Assembly (NCBI GenBank): GCA_028673005.1
Contig: CM054118.1
Location: 5,420,410 to 5,484,409 of the forward strand
DNA: 64,000 bases
Origin: Tanypteryx hageni
Taxonomy: Eukaryota > Arthropoda > Insecta > Odonata > Petaluridae
Reading direction: 5' to 3'
The translations under genes were made by a program, and so were the position numbers. The number at the start of each line of letters is the position of its first letter. The first letter of the stretch is position 1. The notes beneath the pieces were generated by a model. It saw only the letters and a program-made list of their open reading frames with translations. It searched no databases and had not been told where the DNA came from. Shown in pieces: positions 55,010 to 64,000 of the stretch.

Positions 55010-55230
55010 CAGAGCCGGGATAAGACATTTTTGCGCTCTAGGGATGGTGTGAAAATTACGCCCCCCTAGTTAAAGTATACAGTACACAATTTCATCTCTT
55101 AAAACTAGTTTGTTTACAATGTAGAGGTAAAATAAAATGTTTTATAATATAAAACGTTACTTTTAAAAGATTAAATGGTTTAGTGTTTAGTTAAGTGTGC
55201 CTCGCCTGCCTAGCCCATATCCCGGCTCCG
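55010..55230. mobile_element. hAT-type MITE, 221 bp
   Basis: Ends are CAGAGCCGGGATAAG and, read inward from the right, CGGAGCCGGGATATG. Flanks CCTCCAGC (55002-55009) and CCTCCTGC (55231-55238) match at 7 of 8 bases. Noncoding. Confidence 0.85.
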
Positions 55231-55238
55231 CCTCCTGC

Positions 55239-56772
55239 AAAGAAAGGCTACCTCAAAGTATGATTAGTATTATTTTCCATATTGTTTATTATGGATTCGA
55301 TTTTCCACGCAAATAACCGAGATTTCGAGCATTGTTTCGAAATTAGAAAAAAATGTGGCTATTGGGGAACGTATTGAACACCGCTGTTTTAGAGGGAACC
55401 CTAATTTTCCGTCTTTGTCACCACTGCGCAATACTACCCGCGAAGCCACTTCGATATACATTCAAATTATCCCGCAATAGTATTATTTTTTGGCAGTTGG
55501 ACCATTCTAAAAATGTTATATATTTTCATTGATAATAGATAGGCAACAATAGGGATAAATAAGCCCTATACAATCATCAGCCGGACGAACTCTTACCCCA
55601 TGCCATTTCCACCGATATCCAATTTTTTTCAAATAGACGGTGGGACATTATTGGATGAAATTCTCCGTGTCGCCTGGGATAAAAAAGAAGAGGGATGGAG
55701 ATAGAAAAGGAGTAAAAGCATACGCGACCCCTCTTGTTCTCCCTTTCCCCCTCCCTCCTCCCCCTCTCCCTTCCATCTCCCCCTCCCCTCTCCCCCTCCT
55801 CCCTCCCATCTTCATCCCTCTTCCTCGTTTCGATCGCGGCCTCCCTTTGGACTCAATCTCTCTCTGGACCACCTTTTTCCCTCTTTCATTCATCACTGGA
55901 GCCGTGGTCTCTTCCCCTTCCTCTTTTCTCTTTCTCTCCAACTCCTTTCCCCATCCCCCCTCCTAAACCGCCTTTTCCTTCCCTCCAAGCAATCCGGGGA
56001 TGCGCTGTTGCCAAGTCTCCCTCTCCGTCTGGTTCGACCTCTGGGGAAACCCTCTCCTTTCATTCCTTTCCCCCCGAAAACGGACCCTATCAATCCCGAG
56101 TGTCTTTTGTTCCGCTAGCTTCTTTCTCTTTCTCCTTACCTCCCCTCTTTTCTACCTTGCCTCCGTAATTCCATCTCTCTTCTCTATAGATGTTTTGCAC
56201 CCTTTCGCGCTAGGGTCAAGGGTTATCGTCTTTTGTTTTGTTCTGCTTAAGGGTGGATATCTTAAGGAGTTGACCAACCTTTTTTTATCGAGCCGTTTCT
56301 GGCTATAAATTATTTCAATCACTCGGACTTCGGTGTCATTCCCTTTTATTTCGAGATGGTGAAACGGGAACATCATGCCTTTCTTATTTTACTTTTGGGG
56401 CGCCACGTTAGAATAACAGGTTAGCGTTACAAAATTAAAATTTGGACAAAATAAGTTTTTAAATCTCTTGCGGGCATTGCGGAGTCGACCTTTGTATCCA
56501 AATAAATTTGGCTCGCATTTAAAATTTTATATTTTTATTTTTAACCAACTTTTAAAATTACCCGAAGATCTTGCGAGCTATTTCAGATACGAAATTAAAA
56601 TAAATAAATAAATTCTTAAGCTTTAAGTTCGCTTTTTTTGATATGAAATCAGTCGTACCTCAACATGGTATCTTAAAGTTTGATCCATTACTTGAAAACA
56701 TTGAACAACAATTTCTTAGACAAAATGAGACAATTTATTTAATAAAAGCCATAGGATTTCCTACTTCACGTC
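55239..56772. other. Pyrimidine-rich tract 55730-56170; no gene supported
   Basis: CCCTCC/CTTTCC-type sequence on the plus strand for about 440 bp, mirror-like to the purine tract at 50.2-50.9 kb. Ser/Pro/Leu-rich ORFs follow from the composition. The rest is AT-rich and unassigned. Confidence 0.5.
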
Positions 56773-56817
56773 TCCGGTATTGTCTAGTGGTTAGGATACC
56801 CGGGTTCGATTCCGGAA
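56773..56817 (+). tRNA. tRNA-Glu pseudogene lacking its anticodon arm
   Basis: TCCGGTATTGTCTAGTGGTT is the perfect 5' half of the Glu copies, then GGATACCCGGGTTCGATTCC joins the D arm straight to the T arm. The anticodon stem-loop and variable region are gone and the 3' acceptor is shortened to GGAA. A recombination between the two CCCGG repeats of an intact gene would give this junction. Confidence 0.8.
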
Positions 56818-57040
56818 TAGTTTTGTCCTATTAATTTTTGCCACTTAATCGAATATATTTTTTGCACTTCTGTATCGAAGAGTTTTGCAATTTGTTAAAT
56901 GCACCTCGTATGATAGCTGTAACGTTATTTTCTTTGAAAATGTGAAGAATCTAAGACAGACTACTCAGGCATAATTAAATTTATCTGTTTAACAAATGGC
57001 CCACTTCAGTAAAATAGACAGACAGGTATATTCATAAAAA

Positions 57041-57112
57041 TCCACTATTGTCTAGTGGTTAAAATACCCGGCTCTCACCAGGAAGGCCCTGGTTCGATTC
57101 GAATTTTACCGT
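57041..57112 (+). tRNA. tRNA-Glu (CTC) relic with broken T arm
   Basis: The 5' half TCCACTATTGTCTAGTGGTT and anticodon region CCCGG-CTCTCAC-CAGGA are preserved (anticodon CTC). The T arm reads CCTGG-TTCGATT with its 3' strand lost, and the acceptor no longer pairs. Pseudogene. Confidence 0.7.
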
Positions 57113-58069
57113 ACAATTCTATGTGTACAAGATAGAATTTTTTCCGTACTAGTCCGTTTTCTCATATTTTAAAAATTATTTTTTATAAATAAACCTTGCT
57201 GACTTTGCATAATAAAATTTTGAATTGGTTTTCTGTGGCCTTAGGATCTGCAAATAACTAAGTTAATGTAAGTTTAATGATACATTTTTCGTAACTTGAA
57301 TCGTTGGCATGGGTTTCTCTGATGAATGGTTTCATCTATGATTGAGGCGTCATAAAATGATCGCACGATTGATAAATTCATAATATATGTACTTCGTTTT
57401 GGGTTGAAGGTTTCTAAGTTGAGTTTAGTTGGAGGTATGTACCTAAGGTACCTATGCATTTAAATGTGAACTCTATAAAATAACGTCAAAAATTCAATGA
57501 AACCATTAATTTTTGTGCTAAGAATAGATTAGCCTTGGTGTCTGCATCAAGTCATTTTGCGCTCGCTTTTGGATCATTGCCTATGCAAACATGAAGCAGT
57601 TGAGAGGACAAATATGCATTTCAGCAACAGAGCATCTGTTCTCAGTGGAAATATGGTGGTTGATTCTAAAATGGATTACATCCACAAGTTGAACTAGATT
57701 ATTCGCACTTGGGGGATGTTATGAATTGTTCGTTCGCAATCGTTCGCTTCGATGGTTACAGTTACACTTCGTAGAAAAGAAAAGAAGTTAGATCGCGTAT
57801 CCTTACCGATGCAAGTTTCTTCAGACGATTTTTAGTTGTTTGGTCCCTCGGTGTTTCAGAGTCATTATTTTCATTCTCCTTGTCAATCATTGCGAATCGT
57901 TTACCCAAATAAAATCACGCGAGCCTCCCTGGCGTAATTACCGATCCCTTGCCTCTCCCGCAACTCGGAGGCGATAAACTAAGTGCGATTAGCGACGGAA
58001 AACAAATGAACGCCGTAAACGCGCCGCCTCGCCGTCTTCGAACGTATCATTTTCTCCCGATGAATGCGT
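57113..58069. other. No gene supported
   Basis: AT-rich to about 57880, then a GC-richer, unique-looking stretch (57900-58060) without an open frame; it could be regulatory, but there is no direct evidence. Confidence 0.35.
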
Positions 58070-58720
58070 AGTCTTTGTCGATTCCTCCCCCTCTACCCCC
58101 ATTCCCTTTCCTCTCCCTCCATCCCCCCCCTCTCCCCCCGTTCCCCTCCCACTCCCGCTCCCCCCAAATCGCGATACGAGGGGAAGAGTATGGTGGTGGT
58201 TGTAGTAGTAGTAGTATCTCCGCCATAACTTTTCCTCGGATTTATGCGATAGTTATCTATTTCTTCTCTCTCTCTCTCTCCTTCCCTACCTCCTTTCTTC
58301 TCTCCCTTTACGTAGCTCAGGGAGCCTCGCGGGAAAGTCAATAGGTGCGGAGTGTTGGTAGGGAGAGGGAGATAGAGAGATGAAGAGCGGGACTGAGGGA
58401 AGAGAGGGAGGAAGGTGATGCAAGGAAGGAGGGATATTTCGGTAGAGAGTGAAGTGGCAACCAAGCAGGATTCTCTCTCTCTCCCTCACTCTCTCCATCT
58501 CTCTTCCCCTCCCCTTCCTCTCTCCCCTTCCTTTTTCCCTGACCAATGTCCATCTCTCCCTCCCTATCTCTCAGGGCGTTTCCATGGCAACCACTAACCT
58601 TCTCCCCCCTCTCTCCTCTCCCTCCTTTATCCATACCCAGTTTCCCCTCACCCTCGACTTCTCTCCATCCTCACCCTGTCTCCATCATCCCTCCCTTCCA
58701 CCCTCCCACGCGCCCTGAGA
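58070..58720. repeat. Pyrimidine-rich tracts with short simple repeats
   Basis: C/T tracts at 58080-58170, 58260-58310 and 58470-58715 with a short purine-rich interruption (58350-58440) and a (GGT/AGT)n run at 58191-58216. All overlapping ORFs are low-complexity. Confidence 0.8.
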
Positions 58721-58896
58721 TGAAGTAAAGGGGAGGAAAAACAGATAGAGAGAATGGGGGCGAAGGGACGGCGTGGACATCTTGTAAGGAGACGCGGTTC
58801 GTACAGACCTTCGTCAGATGAAATTCAGTCCGTGGAAAATAATGACGTTGCACCGTTCGGTCTCCCGACAGTTCCGTCCTTGTTATTTTTTTCCTC

Positions 58897-58931
58897 GTGT
58901 GTGTGTGAGAGAGAAAGAGAGAGAGAGAGAC
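58897..58931. repeat. (GT)n(GA)n microsatellite
   Basis: GTGTGTGTGTGAGAGAGAAA followed by a GAGAGAGA run. Confidence 0.85.
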
Positions 58932-60532
58932 GCAATAATTGATTTCATATCCAACGTAGGATTTGTCGCGGATGAAGGGGATCCCGAAAGGAAATTCGGT
59001 TCCATTTTTGTCAGGTTCTCGAGTCTCCCAAATAGCGCGGTTTTGCTTGTACGCGTTTTCGGTCCAGCACGGTTTATTTTCTTTTTTTAGAGTACTGCCT
59101 CGATCTACGCGACCATCGATTTCCCTTTAACACGGTTTAGGGACGGTGGCGAAGCATTATAAAATCGCGAAATGCTTCACTCGGAGGTAGTAATAATGAA
59201 TAAAAGGAAGTGATCCTGAGTACGGCGTGACCAAATTGTTGCATGTCGAACCCAAGATGGCGCCCAAATGTAATCTCATGTATTCCTATGGGGAAACCTT
59301 CCCCAATTTACACGGTTTTGCTTTACGCGGTCTTTTCCAAGAAAGCATGTATGTACCGTGCAAAGCGAAGGATGGGTGTATTGAATTAAACATTGAGGCA
59401 GTCGAGGGACAAGAGGGTAAAATATTCATTGGCGTTTTTGTATCATTAAAGAAGATTTTTGGATCCGCGATTTTTAAGTGGTTCATGATTGATTAATTAA
59501 TTGGTCGGTTTGTTTCCGAGTCGGTAGTGAAATGGTTTTGGGCTTGAGGGAAAGTTGTTCGGTGACGTGTGCATCGTAAACCCTTGTCGTCTTGAAAGCC
59601 TCCCTCATCGACCCACTGATTAATTGCTTTTCGGAGACGTCTGAAAGCGACGACCAGGTGGCAGCTAGCGGATTGGTGGATTTATGCATTTATGGAGTCG
59701 GTAATTATTTCTGAGAGAAAATATCTGAAAATGTACTATTGGCGTATTTAACCCCAACAGGGGAGAAGGTATTCCTGTCTCTTGGGGAAAAATTCCGTGT
59801 TTCGAGCGAAATATAGCCATTAATAAAATTCACGAAGATAGCTTTAGTGAATATCTCCTCCAGGGACAATTTTTGTAGAAAATCACTTGATTTAATATAT
59901 ACTTGCAACGATCACATTAAAAAAAGTTACTTTATTGTTGCTTATTAGGGGCACGAGGAGCAAATCATGGATGGACATTTGTATCCAAACGCCACGTTGA
60001 TGACGACTTAATTGCCTATATAAATAGAATTGGACCAAATGAACGTATCGCTTAAGAGATTAAGCATTGAAGATGACATTTGAGGGAAGTTGGAATTCTA
60101 TATTGCAGGAATCCGTTGATTTCTATGTAATTCTTTCCAAATTATAACGGTCCACGCACACGCTGCGTTACACGGCTGGTTTGGTTTAAAAAAATAGCCA
60201 TCTCTACTTTTTTCTATATATTGTGGCACGTTGCGTTAAGAGTTTATGTATTAAATTTCTTATAATCCTCTTTATACAACACTTCTATCCCAAAAAAATT
60301 TCATACGAAATTCTATTGATGCATCATAAGTTACAATCATATGCTGCTTCTAAATTCTGAAAAATATTCCCAACACCAACTGAAAGAAGAGAAGAAAATG
60401 TCGCCTAGACATTTTTGCGCTGGTCAAACAAGTCTTAAAAATCCTTATACATAATATGTCCGATTTTTAATTTTGTTTCTATGGGGAAAAAAATAAAAAA
60501 TAATTAATTTTTATTTTGGCATGTTTTTTTGG
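58932..60532. other. No gene supported
   Basis: Unassigned DNA. The 89-codon ORF at 59227-59496 has no recognisable domain and no splice or promoter context that supports it. Confidence 0.35.
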
Positions 60533-60540
60533 AATCACAC

Positions 60541-60833
60541 CAGTGGTGGATTTAGACATTCTGGGACCCCTGGCGCTAAACTATTGAGCCCTCTGGCGCT
60601 AAACAAATATATAGTGAAACTTCACCTAACGACTACCCCTTTATTTGACCCCTTTTTACGATCGTTTTAATAAATAATGCATCGCAGTGCAAAAATATGA
60701 AATTTTCTTCTTGATTTTTAAAATGAGATATTTAATATTTCAGAGATTATATATAAAAACATTTTTTCAAGGCCCCTTTTTCAGAGGGGGTCCTGGTGCG
60801 CGACAAATGGCACTCACTTTAAATCCGCCGCTG
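60541..60833. mobile_element. hAT-type MITE, 293 bp
   Basis: Ends are CAGTGGTGGATTTAGACATT and, read inward from the right, CAGCGGCGGATTTAAAGTGA. Flanks AATCACAC (60533-60540) and GATCACAC (60834-60841) match at 7 of 8 bases. Subterminal CTGGCGCTAAAC repeats occur at 60572-60603. Noncoding. Confidence 0.85.
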
Positions 60834-60841
60834 GATCACAC

Positions 60842-62845
60842 TGCGTAGCTCATGCACTAGTAAAACTTTATTTTCACCTCTTCTCTACGTAAAACGTTTA
60901 GCAGAATCTTTTCAGGAATAAAGTTTCACACTATATCCTACTCTTCTCTTTGAATGCGTAGGGCCTTAAAATCGTGTCCCTTAGGGTCACTGTCATCTGA
61001 ATTCGTCCCCAGTGCCTCGTTTGACACGCAAGGCTTATTAGACGATACGAAATCGGGGAAGCGTGGGGAGAACGGCAAGCTATGAAAACGTCAAACCTCT
61101 ATCGATTCGGTGTAAGGACGCTTCCCGTTACCGTTCGGATCGTGTTATCTCCCACAGAGGTCGAAATTATGTATATTTTTATTGACGGTTTTTGGAACGG
61201 CGAAAGGCTAGGGGAAGAGGAAGGAGAGGGGAATATTTTTGGGTTGGTCGAATCGGGAGGGATGTCAACGAGATTTTCCCTTGCGTGGGAGGGTTATTGG
61301 GTTGTGGGAGAATAATAGGGGACGCACAATTGCGAATGAGTGGATGCGACTGGTGGAGGAAATGAAAAGGGGTACGTCCATGGGGGAAGGACGTGTAGGA
61401 GAATAAACGTGTTTATTCCAGCGATGCGTGAAAGCCTCGCTCGGACCTCGTCGGCCAAATATATCGAAAGATGGCACGCAATGCCTTTGGAAAAGATGCT
61501 CGTTGACGATATTTTTTATTCCCTTGATTGACTTTCTCGAGATAACTCTGGGGTCCTCCAAGTTTCAAAAGTTCTTTGGCCCGAATTAACTCGGGAGGGC
61601 CATTTTCGAGCGTATCTTTCATTATTTGCCCGAATATATTCACATGTATTTAATATGCATACAGACGGTTAAAATAGAGAAATGACAAAGAGATTTCATT
61701 TAAGTTTGGAATGCGGAATCTAGTCTTACAGCCTAGTCACAACCTTCAGAGATATTTCACATACCTAGCTTTTATATTCCTGATTCGATCGATTTTATGA
61801 AATCAACTGGAAATGTTGTGACGAATCGAAGTAAGCTTTAATAAATATATGCTATCATTATAAAAATGTCAAGTTAGTTTTTTAGACTGAAAAATGAAAC
61901 CACCCTTAAGCAATATGTGTCGATTTGAAAGCACCTAGAAGGGTATAAACAAGCTCGTGTATTTGAATATAGCAAGTTTTCGTATTTTTCAGTGCGTAGA
62001 ATCGGGGCGAGGAAACTACGGCCCGCGGTTTCCATTATGAAAGCGAACCGTTGAAGTTTATTACGAATTATTTCGCGATTTTTACTCGAAATTATTACCA
62101 GAAAACTTTTTAAAGTGAAGTTATGCCGCTAAAAATTATTTTTAATAAAAGAAGTCTCTTCAGTCTCAATTAATTTCCAATTTTTACTCGAGTGCGGCCC
62201 GCCGAAGCACTCGCAACTACTAATGCGGCCCGCATCGTAATGAGTTTACCCACCCATAAATAGACGTACGTACTCTTTAGTTATTGCGGTGAAATGATTT
62301 AACGCCAAACAATTGATTTACTAGTATCTTCGAGAAAGAATTATCGAACTCACTTTACAGCTGAAATCAAAATCGAAAAATGTTTTTGCGAATTGCCACA
62401 AAAACTTTTTATGGTCAATGAAAGGAAAGTTTTTTTATTACAAGTCCATTTAAAAAAATCCTAACAAATCAAATATAGTTATTCACATTAGTTTCATATT
62501 TAACCAAAACAGGTATGCACGAAAAAATCACGTATTGACCATTAATTTAAAAATTGAGCTTCAGCTAGCCATTCGCATACTCATCTTGCAAATGTAGCAA
62601 TATTTATAATAATCATGTAATAGATCTTTCGATTTCATCGAAGCGCTTTGCATTGTTTTTTCGTCTCATTTTCCAAAAATCGTACATTCTGGGGAAAAAC
62701 ACGAAGCACGTGCCGAACTAATATCCGCCCCTCAAGCTACGTCTTCATTGCCAATTCGTCCAAAAGAGCAGCTTTCTGAATCGTTCTTCCCTGCTCACTA
62801 AATTGCCACCGTTCCAAAACTCGAAGCGCGTACCAAAATAAAATA
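60842..62845. other. No gene supported; possible decayed hAT piece at about 62003-62250
   Basis: GGGGCGAGGAAACTACGGCC near 62006 and GCGGCCCGCATCG near 62223 resemble the two ends of a hAT MITE, but no target-site duplication is visible. The ORFs at 61082-61643 have no recognisable domain. Confidence 0.35.
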
Positions 62846-63590
62846 CAGACGGTCTCCTACTTTCGCGCTGCCCGACTCTCGCGACATCTTGGTCCCAGCG
62901 CGAAAGAAATTCGCGTAACCGCGCGAAAACCAGTGGGGAAAAACTCAAAAGCCGCAGGCAAGAATTACAAACCGCGCGCCGAAACCCACGTTTCCTTCAA
63001 GTTGGATTGAGCATGATAAGGCTGGGTGTCAGTGTTACCACAAAACCGTTTTAGCTACAGTACAGCAATTTAATTAATTTATTTGTTTTTTTTGTGAGCG
63101 CCAAATCTAACGCTGCTATCGAGAGCGAAAGCCTTTCGCTCAAGGAATATATTTTTTTTACATTTTGTAATCATTACTGTTGTTTTAGTGTTTAATTGCA
63201 ACGATGAAAAGATTAAAAACAATAAAGGCATTTAAAGCTTTCATTTTTATACTGTTTGTAAAAACGAGTAACATACTAGTGTGAGCGCTTAGCCTAGCAC
63301 TGCTATCAAGAGCGAATGCCTTTCGCTCAAGGGAGAACCGAAGGAAAATATTTTTTTTACATTTTTAACCATTATTTAGATGGTTTTTACTGTTTAATAT
63401 TGCTTTTGAGCACAGGGCAATGCCGGTCATACAAATAGCTGATTATATTGGAAATGAATAAGTTATGTGGCGTGAAGTTCTGAGACTTTGGTTCCATCTA
63501 AACGCTTTTACATTCATTCATATGGGTCGACTTTCGCTCGACATTACGGTCCCTATTAGGCGCGAAAGTCGGAGACTGTCTGTATTCCCT
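62846..63590. repeat. Inverted repeat arms about 650 bp apart
   Basis: ACAGACGGTCTCCTACTTTC then GCGC at about 62846-62869 is matched in reverse by GCGCGAAAGTCGGAGACTGT then CTGT at about 63560-63585, with two to three mismatches. Either the arms of a degraded transposon or chance in GC-rich DNA. Confidence 0.45.
63096..63390. repeat. Direct repeat containing a perfect palindrome
   Basis: The unit GTGAGCGC..A..C.AACGCTGCTATC(G/A)AGAGCGAA.GCCTTTCGCTCAAG, followed by AATATTTTTTTTACATTT, occurs at about 63096-63165 and about 63281-63365, spacing about 186 bp. In the first copy GAGCGAAAG-C-CTTTCGCTC is a perfect inverted repeat; the second copy has one mismatch. A third TTTCGCTCGAC lies at 63532. 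Confidence 0.65.
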
Positions 63591-64000
63591 CCTCTATTTA
63601 TCCCTCATCGGCAATTTAACTGTCGTACGGACTCCCTCCGGTCCTTCTTTCGTTTCCACCGCCTCAATTTACTTAGACGAGTGAACCAAAACACCACGGA
63701 TCGTTTCGCGGAGCTATTTATCCACTTCGCAACCACCTGGTCTTCATAAATGGGAACGAGTAGCGCTCTGCGGTCGACCGAAAAGAACGGACAATTTCCA
63801 TTCCAAAAGCGCGTGCGCGCAAAGTTGGCATTGTTCACCCGCACCTCGAGCGTCGACAAGGACTGATCCAACAAATGAAGTGCAAGAAAATCCGCGGCGT
63901 ACAATGGGGTCGTCCAGAGAAAGGTTGGATCGCTTCGGAAAAGGACCCTGGAAGACGTCCGTTTCCAGAAAGGTGTCGATACACCCGTTGAAGTCTCCCG
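63591..64000. other. No gene supported; GC-rich
   Basis: ORFs at 63465-63749 and 63605-63904 overlap on opposite strands and have no recognisable domains. The window ends in CpG-rich DNA that could be near a gene. Confidence 0.35.

Noticed and set aside
58075..58942. Many overlapping Ser/Pro/Leu or Gly/Arg/Glu ORFs on both strands
   Set aside because: Pyrimidine tracts and microsatellites; no domain, splice or start context.
61413..61643. 76-codon minus-strand ORF with a charged, protein-like composition
   Set aside because: No recognisable family and an overlapping ORF of similar quality on the opposite strand.
1..64000. CRISPR arrays, phage or bacterial operons
   Set aside because: No regularly spaced identical short repeats with unique spacers and no prokaryotic gene organisation; the window is eukaryotic.

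Overview
The window is AT-rich animal nuclear DNA, most likely from an arthropod (insect-like). The signs are intron-containing transposons, eukaryotic tRNAs with internal A/B boxes and T-run terminators, Jockey- and CR1-like LINEs, and hAT, PIF/Harbinger, Tc1/mariner and piggyBac relics. No bacterial operons, CRISPR arrays or ribosome binding sites were seen. The species cannot be named from the sequence alone. Almost all recognisable coding sequence belongs to transposable elements; only a few short stretches look like host exons.

Layout. 0-3 kb: a broken ZMYM1-like hAT transposase on the minus strand. 4.8-7.5 kb: a tRNA-Gly-like gene, a LINE reverse transcriptase fossil and a Tc1/mariner fossil. 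8.4-13.2 kb: a nearly full-length GC-rich Jockey-clade LINE on the minus strand, broken by stops and frameshifts, with an opposite-strand RT scrap beside it. 14-24 kb: AT-rich DNA with possible short exons, a hAT MITE, a Ty3/Gypsy scrap joined to a piggyBac tail, dispersed repeats and a 5'-truncated LINE. 24.4-28 kb: a candidate first exon encoding a signal peptide, then a hAT MITE and a complete hAT element with perfect 8-bp target-site duplications (TSDs). 28.5-34 kb: tRNA-Glu, a tandem array of about 148 bp period, a tRNA-Val and a LINE 3' end. 34.7-36.9 kb: copies of two dispersed repeat families, one nested in the other. 37-41 kb: a PIF/Harbinger element carrying a transposase gene and a convergent Myb-like gene, preceded by a 250-bp tandem duplication. 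41-44 kb: simple repeats and one candidate exon. 44.6-50.2 kb: LINE 3' ends, an open CR1-like reverse transcriptase and a run of decaying tRNA-Glu genes. 50-60 kb: strand-asymmetric purine and pyrimidine tracts, a shrunken hAT element keeping only its DNA-binding and dimerisation ends, further tRNA-Glu relics and small hAT MITEs. 60-64 kb: one more hAT MITE and an unexplained palindrome-bearing direct repeat.

The genes do not form one pathway. What ties the window together is repeated invasion by hAT elements: six copies can be delimited by terminal inverted repeats (TIRs) plus exact or near-exact 8-bp TSDs. There is also local amplification and decay of tRNA-Glu genes. The best-preserved coding unit is the LINE at 47.6-49.3 kb, open across its retained RT region; the best-preserved DNA transposon is the hAT element at 25.5-27.9 kb, damaged by one apparent frameshift. 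All boundaries and names come from reading the sequence; no database search was possible.
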